A DNA stretch of 45,119 nt from CAZCJU01 sp964562175. GTDB lineage: Bacteria; Bacillota; Clostridia; Oscillospirales; CAG-272. The notes beneath the pieces were generated by a model, which was not told the DNA's origin, searched no databases, and worked only from the letters and a program-made list of their open reading frames with translations. The position numbers were made by a program, and so were the translations under genes. Below, piece after piece: positions 24,543-34,027 of this stretch; position 1 is the stretch's first letter; each line of letters starts with the position of its first letter. The stretch spans positions 1 to 45,119 of the forward strand of contig CAZLRV010000014.1 of assembly GCA_964562175.1 (NCBI GenBank), read 5' to 3'.

Positions 24543-26103
24543 TTTCTTTTCTCCTTACTTTTTTTAATAATCTATCGGATATTATAAGTGAAATTTCGTT
24601 TTTATCAATACATTTGAATACTATTATAAAAGTCGCATAGACCATTGCCGCAACGCACACGGAAAGCAGTGTATATGAGGTGAGGATATATATCCTCCTT
24701 GCACACAATACGCAGAGCAGGGAAGCAAGCAGCGGCAGAAGAGCCGTCTTTTTGAGATTCGGCACACAGCGAGTCGCTTTGATAACAAACACGGTGCTTA
24801 TTACGGAACAGGTGAAATAGCACAGACAGCTCGATAGCGGTATTCCGTATTTACCTATGGATGGGTGAGCTGTAAGGGCGTGGGACGATATCAATTTTAT
24901 TGCACAGCCTATTGACATGGATATTATCGGAAGTCTTTGCTTGCCCATGCCTTGAAGAATGCATGAGTTGACGGAGCAGAGTGCGAGAAAGAATACCGAC
25001 GGGGACAGACAGGCAAGCATCGGTGCGCATAGGTGAGATGAGGCACGGTCGAATATCAGTCCCAAAACAGGCTCCGGAAGTGCGGCAAGACCGAGTGAAC
25101 AAGGTAGCGAGAAAACAAAGGTCAGCTTCAGACAGGAGCATATTATATTGCGACAGGCTTTTTCGTTGCCTTGTGCGGAGCTGCTTGAGAGCGACGGGGT
25201 GAGCGATGAGAGAATTGGGTAATAAAGCACCGAGGGCAGATTAAACATTGATACGGCAAGTGTCGAATAATTCCCGAATACGGCTGTAGCCTCGGAGGTG
25301 CCGTAGCCTATTGAGATGAGGCGGCGAATGCTCGTTGACGAGTCTATAAGTGAGGTAAGTGACATTATAGACGATGAAAGTGTCAGTGGGAGCGATACGG
25401 AAAGAAGCTTCTTAAAAAGCACACTTGATGAAATATCCTCACTCTTGCAGTGGGAATAACTCGGCTTGAAGCGGCGATAGGCAAAAATACAATAAAAGAG
25501 AGATGCCAGAGATCCGAGGGTTACACCGAGCGTTGCATATGCGGCACAGACTTTGGCATCAAGCCCGAATGCGTTTGCACGGTAAGCGAAAAGCGTACCG
25601 GCAAGTGCCTTGCAGGCGGCTTCGATAAGCTGAGATACGGCGGTAACGGTCATTATGCCATGCCCTTGAAAATAGCCCCGTATGCAGGAGGTAACACAGA
25701 GCACGGCAAGGGATGGCGACATCAAGACTATACAGCGGTATGCCTCACCCACTCCGAGCAGTACTGCCAAGGGACGAGCAAAAAAGGCGCAGATAAGTGA
25801 AAGTGCGCTGCCGAGGACAAGAAAAGCTCGCAGTGTAACGAAAAACAGCTTTTTGTCAAGTCGTCCCAGCCCTCTGCCGTACAGCTCCGAGATGACTATA
25901 CCGAGGGCGGCGGGAAGCGATGAGGTCGATAGCAGAAATAAATAAGAATAAATATTATAAGATATATTAAAATACCCCATGCCCTCGTTTCCGATGAGAT
26001 ATTGCAGAGGTATTTTAAATATCATACCGAATATTTTGACAAAGATACTTGAAATAAGAAGAACGATAACGCCCGTCGGGCAGTCGTTTTTCTTTACACT
26101 CAC
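24505..26103 (-). CDS. SpoVB/YabM-type polysaccharide flippase (MOP superfamily)
   Basis: The 532-residue integral membrane protein has about 14 predicted helices. It has the family opening GVIVLLISSIFVKIFGMIFK and LIGNEGMGYFNISYNIY, and the sequences GYFQGHG near residue 142 and CILQGMGKQ near 367 that recur in both halves. SpoVB, MurJ-like and YabM proteins move lipid-linked wall or cortex precursors across the membrane. The location next to mazG and rqcP is the yabM position, so I favour the YabM/SpoVB sporulation-type member; a vegetative role cannot be excluded. It overlaps the deaminase gene by 4 bases. Confidence 0.85.
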   Translation of the reverse strand: MSVKKNDCPTGVIVLLISSIFVKIFGMIFKIPLQYLIGNEGMGYFNISYNIYSYLFLLSTSSLPAALGIVISELYGRGLGRLDKKLFFVTLRAFLVLGSALSLICAFFARPLAVLLGVGEAYRCIVLMSPSLAVLCVTSCIRGYFQGHGIMTVTAVSQLIEAACKALAGTLFAYRANAFGLDAKVCAAYATLGVTLGSLASLFYCIFAYRRFKPSYSHCKSEDISSSVLFKKLLSVSLPLTLSSSIMSLTSLIDSSTSIRRLISIGYGTSEATAVFGNYSTLAVSMFNLPSVLYYPILSSLTPSLSSSSAQGNEKACRNIICSCLKLTFVFSLPCSLGLAALPEPVLGLIFDRASSHLCAPMLACLSPSVFFLALCSVNSCILQGMGKQRLPIISMSIGCAIKLISSHALTAHPSIGKYGIPLSSCLCYFTCSVISTVFVIKATRCVPNLKKTALLPLLASLLCVLCARRIYILTSYTLLSVCVAAMVYATFIIVFKCIDKNEISLIISDRLLKKVRRKENECKRACRKGQL

Positions 26104-27374
26104 ATAAGCTCCTTTACATGGCTTATTATTCTTTGCACATCAAGCGTTGTAAACTCACCGTTCTCATACAGTATCTCCCCGTCGCACATCGTCAGGCAAA
26201 CGTCATTGCCGCTTGCCGAATATATAAGACCGTAGGGTATTTCATAGCAAGGCACGTTTGATACCTTATTCATATCGATGAGTATCATATCGGCTCTGTA
26301 TCCCGACTTTATTTGACCGCAATCCTGCCGACCCTGAGATATCGCACCGTTTACGGTTGCTATGGGAATGAGCGAGGCGGCGGGAGGATATGTCGGGTCT
26401 TGTGTCTTATAGCGTGCGAGCAGTGCGCAAAGGTTAAGCTCCTTTAAGATATCTAAATTATTGTTTGAACCCGCACCGTCTGTGCCGAGGGTCACATTTA
26501 TTCCGCTGTTTTGCCACGTGCGCAAATTGCCGATTCCCGAACAGAGCTTGAGGTTGCTTGTCGGGTTGTGCGCTATGCTTGCGTGATTTGATGAAAGTAT
26601 CTGCCTGTCGCACTGTGTAAGATGCACGCAATGTGCGGCGTTTACACGGCTTTCGAATACGCCGCACTCCTTAAAGAAGCGTGTCGGGGTCATACCGCGG
26701 CGGGCAATGCAATCTTCATGTTCCTTGCCGGTCTCCGAGAGATGGATCTGTATACCTGCACCGAGCTTTTTGGCAAGCTCGGCAACATAGCGGGTCATTT
26801 TTTCCGTTGTTGTGTATTCCGCATGAAGTCCCATATCAATTTTTATGCGGCAGTTTTCGGCATTATGATAATTTTCGTAAGCCGATATCGCCTCACGTAC
26901 CCTTGTATTATTCTCGCAATCCTCGTTTTCGTCAAATGATACGATGCTTCGGCAGAAATTTGCCTTCATTCCCGACTCGATAAGCCCTTTCACGACACCG
27001 TCGGAGAAAAAGTACATATCCGATACGGAAACGATACCGTTTTTTATCATCTCGGCACACGAAAGAAGCGTGCCGTAATATGCCTTCTCGTCATTAAGCC
27101 GCTCCTCTGCGGGATATATCTTTTGCTCAAGCCAATCCTCAAGCGGCAGGTCCTCGCCTATTCCTCTGAAAAGCGACATCGGTGTATGGCAATGGCAGTT
27201 GTAAAGTCCGGGCATGAGCAGCTTGCCTGAGCCGTCTATAACTCTGTCGAACTGCCCCTGCGGCACATTTCTGCCGACATATGATATCTCAGCCCCGTCA
27301 GTTGCGACGCAAATGCACTTCTGCCATGTGCCGTTTTCAAATAAAACATCTACATTCTTAAAAAGTATTTTCAT
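26100..27374 (-). CDS. mtaD: Amidohydrolase, 5-methylthioadenosine/S-adenosylhomocysteine deaminase type
   Basis: The 424-residue protein has the metal-dependent amidohydrolase motifs: HCHTP (His61, His63), HLSE near residue 206, HCVHL near 240 and GTDGAGSNNNLD near 295. These last two are characteristic of MTA/SAH deaminases, which convert MTA to 5'-methylthioinosine or SAH to S-inosylhomocysteine. A related guanine/chlorohydrolase activity is possible. It is cytosolic. Overlaps of 4 bases with hemZ upstream and the flippase gene downstream place it inside the long minus-strand operon. Confidence 0.85.
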   Translation of the reverse strand: MKILFKNVDVLFENGTWQKCICVATDGAEISYVGRNVPQGQFDRVIDGSGKLLMPGLYNCHCHTPMSLFRGIGEDLPLEDWLEQKIYPAEERLNDEKAYYGTLLSCAEMIKNGIVSVSDMYFFSDGVVKGLIESGMKANFCRSIVSFDENEDCENNTRVREAISAYENYHNAENCRIKIDMGLHAEYTTTEKMTRYVAELAKKLGAGIQIHLSETGKEHEDCIARRGMTPTRFFKECGVFESRVNAAHCVHLTQCDRQILSSNHASIAHNPTSNLKLCSGIGNLRTWQNSGINVTLGTDGAGSNNNLDILKELNLCALLARYKTQDPTYPPAASLIPIATVNGAISQGRQDCGQIKSGYRADMILIDMNKVSNVPCYEIPYGLIYSASGNDVCLTMCDGEILYENGEFTTLDVQRIISHVKELM

Positions 27375-28852
27375 AGCTTCACCGAATAAAACCTTTCATA
27401 GCTTTCTTTGAGACTTTCGTATATCTCATCTCTGTTTTGCTGCAGATATTCATAAGGATATTTCGGATTGAATATTCTCTCTATCCTTGCACCGCCCTCG
27501 TCGACGAGCTTTGTGACCGCACCCGCACCGGAGGCGAATATCGTATGCACCTCCTCCATCATGAGAATGTTGTATATACCCTCCGCACCCTTTTTGCAGA
27601 AGCCGACGTTCTCAAAGTTGCCCAGAGCATTCTTTTGACGGTACATATAGTAGGGAATATATCCGTTCTTTTTTGCAAGTATCTGCGTGTAATCAACGCA
27701 CTTTGCCACATCGAAGCTGTCACGGGCGTATATCGGCACGCCCTCGTGTACTATGTCGGCACTGCGCTTAACGCAAAATGTATGTGCGGTGATATTTGAC
27801 GGCTCAAGTGATATGATTTTTTCTATCGTTTCCCCGTATGAGGCGAAATCATCCGTGGGAAGTCCTATAATAAGATCGGTGTTTATGTTCGGTATTCCCG
27901 ATCTTACGGCAAGCTCATATGCACGGAAGAACATATCGGCTGTATGCGGACGACCGACCTCGGCAAGCACGTAATCGTTGAGTGTTTGCGGATTTACGCT
28001 TACACGTGTCACGTTGTGCCGACGTGCTATTTCAAGCTTTTTTTCGTTCAGTGTGTCGGGTCTGCCGCCCTCAAGCGTGAACTCGTCAAGCGTTGTCGTA
28101 TCGACTTTAGAGGATATAAACGACAAAAGGTCCTCAAGCTGCTCCTCATCGAGCGTTGTCGGAGTGCCGCCGCCTATATAAATAGTTTTGAGCTTCATTC
28201 CGGATATTTCTATCAGCTTCAGCTGAAGCTCTATCTCACGCTTCAGTGCTTGCAGATAAGCGGGAATGAGCGCAAGCAGTTTTTTTGTCGTGTAGCTTAC
28301 GAAGGAGCAATACGAACAGCGTGTGGGACAAAACGGTATGGAAATATAAAGACTGCACGTGTCGGAGGGGTATTTTTTGATTATCTTCCATTCGTTTCTG
28401 GCTATATCCGTGGCAAGCATTGCTTTTTTCGGATAGAGAAAATAATCGTTTCTCAATGCCTTTACGGTCGCTTCTCGGTTGAGTCCTTTTTTAAGATAAT
28501 CAAACGCTATTTTAGTGGGACGAACGCCGGTGAGCATACCCCACGACGGCGTATAGCCGAGAAGCTGAGAGGCGGCATCGAAGAACGCCTTGCTTGCGGC
28601 AAGATCCTTGGTTTTTTTCAAGGTCTTTTCCGGCACGATAGGCTCCGTATGCTCTCGGCTGACCGTTTTTTCGCCTATGGTAAGCGTTACGAGTGAGGTA
28701 ACGGACTGCTCGTCACGCCGAACATCAACCGTCACAACGGGTGTGTTTTCGGTCACTACCTCCGACTCGGAAAATTTCGCTCCCGGAAAAAAGAGCAGGC
28801 AAAGCGATTGCATATAGTATGTGCTGACTCCGCCGTTAATTACAAGCTTCAT
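27371..28852 (-). CDS. hemZ: Oxygen-independent coproporphyrinogen III oxidase-like radical SAM enzyme HemZ
   Basis: The 493-residue protein has an N-terminal region of about 160 residues with GVRPTKIAFDYLKKG, typical of HemZ and not of HemN. The radical SAM core carries the [4Fe-4S] motif CPTRCSYC (cysteines 175, 179, 182), then IYIGGGTPTTLDEEQL and the HemN-like NTDLIIGLPTDD. HemZ-type proteins are assigned to anaerobic conversion of coproporphyrinogen to protoporphyrinogen, though activity has not always been confirmed and some family members may be haem chaperones. It overlaps dtd and the deaminase gene by 4 bases each. Confidence 0.9.
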   Translation of the reverse strand: MKLVINGGVSTYYMQSLCLLFFPGAKFSESEVVTENTPVVTVDVRRDEQSVTSLVTLTIGEKTVSREHTEPIVPEKTLKKTKDLAASKAFFDAASQLLGYTPSWGMLTGVRPTKIAFDYLKKGLNREATVKALRNDYFLYPKKAMLATDIARNEWKIIKKYPSDTCSLYISIPFCPTRCSYCSFVSYTTKKLLALIPAYLQALKREIELQLKLIEISGMKLKTIYIGGGTPTTLDEEQLEDLLSFISSKVDTTTLDEFTLEGGRPDTLNEKKLEIARRHNVTRVSVNPQTLNDYVLAEVGRPHTADMFFRAYELAVRSGIPNINTDLIIGLPTDDFASYGETIEKIISLEPSNITAHTFCVKRSADIVHEGVPIYARDSFDVAKCVDYTQILAKKNGYIPYYMYRQKNALGNFENVGFCKKGAEGIYNILMMEEVHTIFASGAGAVTKLVDEGGARIERIFNPKYPYEYLQQNRDEIYESLKESYERFYSVKL

Positions 28853-29313
28853 TCGCTCCTCCTTTTTTTCAGCTCATCGCTGTCAAGTATTATCGTAAAA
28901 GGTCCGTCATTCAAAAGCTCAACTTGCATATAAGCACCGAAAATGCCTCTTTGCAGGCTCGGAAAATGCTCAGCCAGCTTTTGAGAAAAATATTCGTAAA
29001 GCTCGTTTGCAAGCGTCGGCGGAGCGGATGCCAAAAAATCGGGTCTGTTTCCGTGACGGCAGCTTGCGTATAGCGTAAATTGCGATATGAGCAGAATATT
29101 GCCCCCCACATCCTTGATACCGAGGTTTATTTTACCGCCCTCATCCTCGAAAATTCGCATTGAGGTCAGCTTTTTGACGAGCATATCGGCATCATCTCGG
29201 CTGTCGGACGAGCCGACACCGAGCAGTACGAGAAAGCCCTGATCTATCTTACCCACGCATTCGCCGTCAACGGTAACGGCGGCGTGCTTGACTCTTTGTA
29301 TAACACATCTCAT
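28849..29313 (-). CDS. dtd: D-aminoacyl-tRNA deacylase
   Basis: Dtd hydrolyses D-aminoacyl-tRNAs (and Gly-tRNA-Ala) so that D-amino acids are kept out of proteins. The 154-residue protein has the catalytic SQFTLYA (77-83) and the cross-subunit Gly-cisPro motif in NDGPFT (135-140). It starts MRCVIQRVKHAAVTVDGE, the normal family start. It lies directly after relA, as in many Firmicutes, with a 4-base overlap on each side. Confidence 0.96.
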   Translation of the reverse strand: MRCVIQRVKHAAVTVDGECVGKIDQGFLVLLGVGSSDSRDDADMLVKKLTSMRIFEDEGGKINLGIKDVGGNILLISQFTLYASCRHGNRPDFLASAPPTLANELYEYFSQKLAEHFPSLQRGIFGAYMQVELLNDGPFTIILDSDELKKRRSE

Positions 29314-31508
29314 ATAAGCAGTCTCCTTACCTCCTCAACATCCTTAACGCCTCGCAGCTTTGCCATTATCGAATTCAAATGCTCCGTATTCTTACAGCCG
29401 AGTGACATTGTTATAACTGCGCGCATACCCTCGTTTTGCATATTTACCGAGGTGGGCAGCACGTGAAGCTCACCGAGTGCTGAGGAAACATTTGCCATAA
29501 TGCCAAGCCCCGCTATGCCCTTGATGCAGAGCGTTGCCTCGTACAGCTCGTTATCCTTTTCATGCTCCTCGTCCCAATGAGCGGTGACGAAGCGTCCGTC
29601 GTAGTTAGGGTCATTTATTTGAGAACGGATATTCGGGCAATCGACCTTATGCACGGAGATACCGAAGCCCTTTGTGATAAATCCGATTATATCATCACCC
29701 GGTATCGGGCAACAGCACTTTGAAAATTTGACAGCACAGCCGTCAACGCCGTCAACTATTACACCGCCGACGGATTTCTTATGCTTTTCCTTACCTCGCT
29801 CGGCAAGAGATCTGAGTGAATTATCCTCGACAACATCCGTTTTTACCACTCTGTCAAACTCATCTCTCAGCTTGCCCGATATTTTCGATATTGTCAAGCC
29901 GCCGTAGCCGATTATGTTGTAAGCATCCTCGACATCCTGAATGCCTATGCGGCGTGCGACATTGAGAACTATCTCGTTCTTTTGTGCCTCGGTGTAGGTC
30001 TTGCCGAACTTCTTGAATTCCCGCTCGACATCCGCTTTTCCGACTGCGATATTTTCCGTGCGCATCTCACGCTTGAACCATTGACGTATCTTGTTGCGTG
30101 CCTCGCCCGTGCGAACCGTTTTCAGCCAATCTCTGCTCGGTCCCTTTGATGAGGATGAGGTGATTATCTCGACTATCTCACCGTTTTGCAAAACGTGGTC
30201 TATCGGCATTATCATTCCGTTGACCTTTGCGCCTATCATCTTGTTGCCTATCTCGGTGTGTATGAGATACGCAAAATCTATAATGGTCGAGCCGTGGGGC
30301 AGGGGGTGAACGTCGCCCTTGGGAGTGAATACGTAGACCTCATCATCTCGGAAGATATCTATCTTCAAGGCGTTCAAAAATTCCTCGGGGTCCTTCGTGT
30401 TGTTCTCGGCTTCGACAAATTCGGCTATCCAACGGAGCTTTGTGTCGATCTCCTCATTTGAGGTCGCGCCCGACTTGTATTTCCAATGTGCGGCAACACC
30501 GTACTCGGCGACTCTGTGCATCTCCGTCGTTCTTATTTGAACCTCAAAGGGTATGCCGTCACGTCCTATTACCGTCGTATGCAAAGAGCGGTAATTGTTG
30601 GGCTTGGGCGTTGATATGTAATCCTTGAATCTGCCGGGTATGGAATTGAACGCATCGTGTATTATACCGAGTGCGGTATAGCATTCAAGCTCCGTATCGA
30701 CGATTATTCTTATTGCGTAAAAGTCGTATATCTCATCGAAGGATTTGTTCTGCTTATACATCTTGCGGTATATGCTGTATACGCTCTTTACACGTCCCTC
30801 AAGCGTGAAACGGATATTGTTTTCCTCAAGTCGCCTTGATACAAGCTCCTTTGTCCGTGCCAAAAAGCCTTGGTTCTGACCGAATTTCTTTTCTATATCG
30901 TCCTCTACCTCTTTATAGCCTATCGGGTCAAGATACGAAAGTGAGAGCCGCTCAAGCTCCTGCTTTATCTTCTGAATACCGAGGCGGTGAGCCAAGGGGG
31001 CGTACACATACATCGTTTCAAGTGCGATGACACGGCGGCGTTCCTCCGGCTTTGCCATAAGTGTACGCATATTGTGAAGCCTGTCACACAGCTTTATGAA
31101 TATCACTCGTATGTCCTTGCTCATTGCCAAGAACATACGGCGAAGGTTCTCTATATGAGCCTCTTCCTTGTCCTCAAAGGGAAATTGCACGAGCTTTGTA
31201 AGACCGTCGACCAAAATGGCAACGTCAACACCGAAGAGCTTGCGGATAATATCTATATTTGTTTTGTCAGAGCAATCCTCAACGGTATCGTGCAGAAGTG
31301 CGGCACATATCGAATCCGTATCAAGTCCGAGTCCGGATACGATATATGCCACCGCAAGAGGGTGGGAAATGTAGGGCTCGCCGCTGAGCCTGAATTGACC
31401 CTCGTGCAGCTGTGAGGCGTAATCGTAAGCGCGTTTTATTTTTTCAAGATCGTAGTTCTTACCGCTACCGCGCAGTGTATCGATAAGCTCGGTTATACTT
31501 TCATTCAT
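29310..31508 (-). CDS. relA: Bifunctional (p)ppGpp synthetase/hydrolase RelA/SpoT
   Basis: This enzyme makes and breaks the stringent-response alarmones. The 732-residue protein contains an HD hydrolase domain with His35, His49 and HDTVED (73-78), and a synthetase domain with GRFKDYISTPKPNNYRSLH near residues 290-308. A TGS domain (about 390-450), a zinc-finger/helical region with CCCPIPGDDI, and a C-terminal ACT domain follow. All hydrolase and synthetase residues I can check are present, so both activities are expected. AAGGAG precedes ATG 31508. It overlaps recJ by 8 bases; the apt gene that often separates recJ and relA is missing. Confidence 0.97.
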   Translation of the reverse strand: MNESITELIDTLRGSGKNYDLEKIKRAYDYASQLHEGQFRLSGEPYISHPLAVAYIVSGLGLDTDSICAALLHDTVEDCSDKTNIDIIRKLFGVDVAILVDGLTKLVQFPFEDKEEAHIENLRRMFLAMSKDIRVIFIKLCDRLHNMRTLMAKPEERRRVIALETMYVYAPLAHRLGIQKIKQELERLSLSYLDPIGYKEVEDDIEKKFGQNQGFLARTKELVSRRLEENNIRFTLEGRVKSVYSIYRKMYKQNKSFDEIYDFYAIRIIVDTELECYTALGIIHDAFNSIPGRFKDYISTPKPNNYRSLHTTVIGRDGIPFEVQIRTTEMHRVAEYGVAAHWKYKSGATSNEEIDTKLRWIAEFVEAENNTKDPEEFLNALKIDIFRDDEVYVFTPKGDVHPLPHGSTIIDFAYLIHTEIGNKMIGAKVNGMIMPIDHVLQNGEIVEIITSSSSKGPSRDWLKTVRTGEARNKIRQWFKREMRTENIAVGKADVEREFKKFGKTYTEAQKNEIVLNVARRIGIQDVEDAYNIIGYGGLTISKISGKLRDEFDRVVKTDVVEDNSLRSLAERGKEKHKKSVGGVIVDGVDGCAVKFSKCCCPIPGDDIIGFITKGFGISVHKVDCPNIRSQINDPNYDGRFVTAHWDEEHEKDNELYEATLCIKGIAGLGIMANVSSALGELHVLPTSVNMQNEGMRAVITMSLGCKNTEHLNSIMAKLRGVKDVEEVRRLLI

Positions 31509-33600
31509 TACAGCTCCTTAAATATACAAACAGCTCCGAGCGCTCAAGCTCCTTTTTTTCCTTGACCTCACGCATTGAGATCCCCGCCTTAAGCGGCGTG
31601 TGCTTTGTCATGCCGATAAGCTCAAGCTGTGAGAGTATATCACAGCACAAAAGCGTTTTCACGAGTCCGAGGGAGGACAATGACGATATACGCAGGGCAT
31701 TTAGCACGCATTCACTATCACCGCAGCAGTTTTTCAATGCATTGAATACACGTGCGATATCGGCTCTTATAGGTATATCCTCCGCCCTCGGCTTGAGCCT
31801 GCGGGCTGTTATATTGTCGTATATTTCAAGCTCTCGTGCGGTATGCTCATGCTCATCCTGCACTTGGCGAATATCCTTTATCATAAGCTGCAGCTGTTGT
31901 TGTCCTCGAAACTCTGATAATGACAGCTCGAATATGACATCGCACATATCGCCATCCGAAACGGGCAGGGCAAGCGGTGTTTGACCGAAATAAAGTCCCT
32001 GAATGCAAGCTTCGTTGTCAAGTCGGAATGTAAGCTTCAAATGCTTGCCGCCGCCTATCGGCACGGTGCGTATCAGCCTTAAGCTTCTTGCGACAAAAAG
32101 CGGTGTCGGATTTCCCTCGCCGCACGGCTCAAGCAAAGAAAGCTGTTCTGCCAAAGCATATGTGATCTCCCCATGCTCCAGCTGTGTGTCGGTATTTATT
32201 TTGACCGAGGTGTCAAGTGTAACGGCATCGGCGTATTTTATTATAGACTCGGCAAATTCGTCAAAATGCTCCTCATCGACGGTGAGCCCCGCCGCCGATT
32301 TATGACCGCCGTATTTTATCAAATATTGACTTGACGAGCAAAGCGCCTTGTGCATATCGAAGCCACCCGTGCTTCGTCCCGAGCCGTGTCCCACGCCGTC
32401 CTCAAACGATACGAGTATTATCGGCAGACCGAAGCACTCCGTCATGCGAGAGCAAACGATACCGACTATACCTCTGTGCCAGCCGCATTTGCCGAGAACT
32501 ATCATGTTATGCTCAAGCAACTGCGGTCTGCTTGCTATCATTGACATTACATCTCCGTATATTTGAGCTTCCTCCTCACGTCTCTCGGTATTGCGATCGC
32601 AAAGCTGTTGAGCAAGCCCGTATGCCTCCGAGCTGCCATCGCATAAAAACAGACGAAGGGCAACACCGACATCTCCCATACGCCCTGCGGCGTTTATCTT
32701 CGGTGCGAGGTTGAAGGCAACAGACTCGGAGGAGATATTGCCGCCGAGTCGGCACATTTCAAGCAGTGCGGCAAGCCCCGTGTTTTTCGTGATTTTCATT
32801 ATATGCAAGCCTACCGTTACAATGAGCCTGTTTTCATCGAGCAGAGGTACGACATCGGCAACAGTGCCGAGTGCGACAATATCGGCAAGCATTGCGCTTA
32901 TGCGAGAGGTGACCGAGATAAGCGTATCGGAATCGCCCTGCGCAATGTATGTACGTGAGGTGGCTCTGTAGATCGCGTGTGCCTGTACGAGCTTAAAGGC
33001 AACACCTACACCGGCAAGAGCTTTGAACGGGTATTTGTCCCCCTGCCTTCTCGGATCGACGACGGCGGAGCATTGAGGGAGCGAATCGGAGCATTCATGG
33101 TGGTCGGTAACGATAACGTCAACGCCATGCTCACATACATACGCTATTTCCGAAAGTGCCGTAATGCCCGTATCTACCGTTATCATAAGCCGTGTCGTGT
33201 CGGAGCATATCTTCTTTACGCCCGCCTCGGATAATCCGTAGCCCTCCTTCAGTCTGTCGGGAATGTATGTAAATATATTGTCGGTGTATTGCTTAAGATA
33301 TGTGTAAAGCACCGTTGTGCTTGTTATACCGTCAACATCGTAATCGCCGTATATCGTAATTCGTTCGCCGCTTTTCAAGGCTTGCTCAAGCCTTACCACA
33401 GCCCTGTCCATATCCGTGAGCAAAAACGGGTCGTGAAAACGCTCGTTGCTTTTGCTTAAAAACGCCTTTATGCCCACTGCATCGGTGTAGCCTCTGTTGT
33501 AAAGCACACGTGCCACAGCCGGTAAAATATCGCAGGTGCGAGAAAGCTCGTTTACAATATCATCGGGAACGGACGGTATTATCCATTCGTTATTCTTCAT
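31501..33600 (-). CDS. recJ: Single-stranded-DNA-specific exonuclease RecJ
   Basis: RecJ degrades single-stranded DNA 5' to 3' in recombination and repair. The 699-residue protein has the DHH-family motifs YGDYDVDG (84-91), TVDTG near 141, and DHH at 166-168. DHHA1 follows with GHGSGRSTGGFDMH and GGHKSAAGLTV, and then an OB-fold C-terminal domain. The size is within the usual Firmicutes range. It overlaps rseC by 11 bases and relA by 8. Confidence 0.95.
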   Translation of the reverse strand: MKNNEWIIPSVPDDIVNELSRTCDILPAVARVLYNRGYTDAVGIKAFLSKSNERFHDPFLLTDMDRAVVRLEQALKSGERITIYGDYDVDGITSTTVLYTYLKQYTDNIFTYIPDRLKEGYGLSEAGVKKICSDTTRLMITVDTGITALSEIAYVCEHGVDVIVTDHHECSDSLPQCSAVVDPRRQGDKYPFKALAGVGVAFKLVQAHAIYRATSRTYIAQGDSDTLISVTSRISAMLADIVALGTVADVVPLLDENRLIVTVGLHIMKITKNTGLAALLEMCRLGGNISSESVAFNLAPKINAAGRMGDVGVALRLFLCDGSSEAYGLAQQLCDRNTERREEEAQIYGDVMSMIASRPQLLEHNMIVLGKCGWHRGIVGIVCSRMTECFGLPIILVSFEDGVGHGSGRSTGGFDMHKALCSSSQYLIKYGGHKSAAGLTVDEEHFDEFAESIIKYADAVTLDTSVKINTDTQLEHGEITYALAEQLSLLEPCGEGNPTPLFVARSLRLIRTVPIGGGKHLKLTFRLDNEACIQGLYFGQTPLALPVSDGDMCDVIFELSLSEFRGQQQLQLMIKDIRQVQDEHEHTARELEIYDNITARRLKPRAEDIPIRADIARVFNALKNCCGDSECVLNALRISSLSSLGLVKTLLCCDILSQLELIGMTKHTPLKAGISMREVKEKKELERSELFVYLRSCNE

Positions 33601-34027
33601 TCTTTTTTACTATTTCCGTTATCGTAATGTCGGTTTGCTTTACCCTCAGCTTGGAATATATAAACACCGCGGTGTATGAGAGGGCAAGGCAGAGCAAAAA
33701 GCAGACGGCGCACAGCTTATCGGAATGCGTTATGAAATAAGTCACAGTCGAGCCGATACAGCAGACGAGCAGAGGAAAGAGAAAAACGACAAATGCGTTG
33801 AAAATAACTCCCTTGCTCTCAGAGGCTATAATGACCTCATCGCCGACGGATGCGCCAAGCTCGTTTCTTACCTTGCATTTTATTCTGTCATCGCCGAGTA
33901 TCAGCTCGCAATGCTCACATTTTTTTCCGTGGGAGGAGCTGCATCCCGAACAAGCGGATTTCCGTTTGACCTCGATAAGAGCGTGTGTCGGGTCGGTAAT
34001 GGAGGTGACCGTTGCACGTGTTTTCAT
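33590..34027 (-). CDS. SoxR-reducing/RseC-MucC family membrane protein
   Basis: The 145-residue protein has a short N-terminal domain with four cysteines in the pattern CX2CX7CX2C (26, 29, 37, 40), a small beta region, and two membrane helices (about residues 74-95 and 103-124) with a cytosolic tail. This is the RseC family: in E. coli it is part of the rsx system that reduces SoxR; the function in clostridia is not known, but the family is often linked to Rnf/Rsx electron-transfer complexes. The Cys pattern could bind a metal or Fe-S centre (inference). It overlaps both neighbouring genes. Confidence 0.85.
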   Translation of the reverse strand: MKTRATVTSITDPTHALIEVKRKSACSGCSSSHGKKCEHCELILGDDRIKCKVRNELGASVGDEVIIASESKGVIFNAFVVFLFPLLVCCIGSTVTYFITHSDKLCAVCFLLCLALSYTAVFIYSKLRVKQTDITITEIVKKNEE

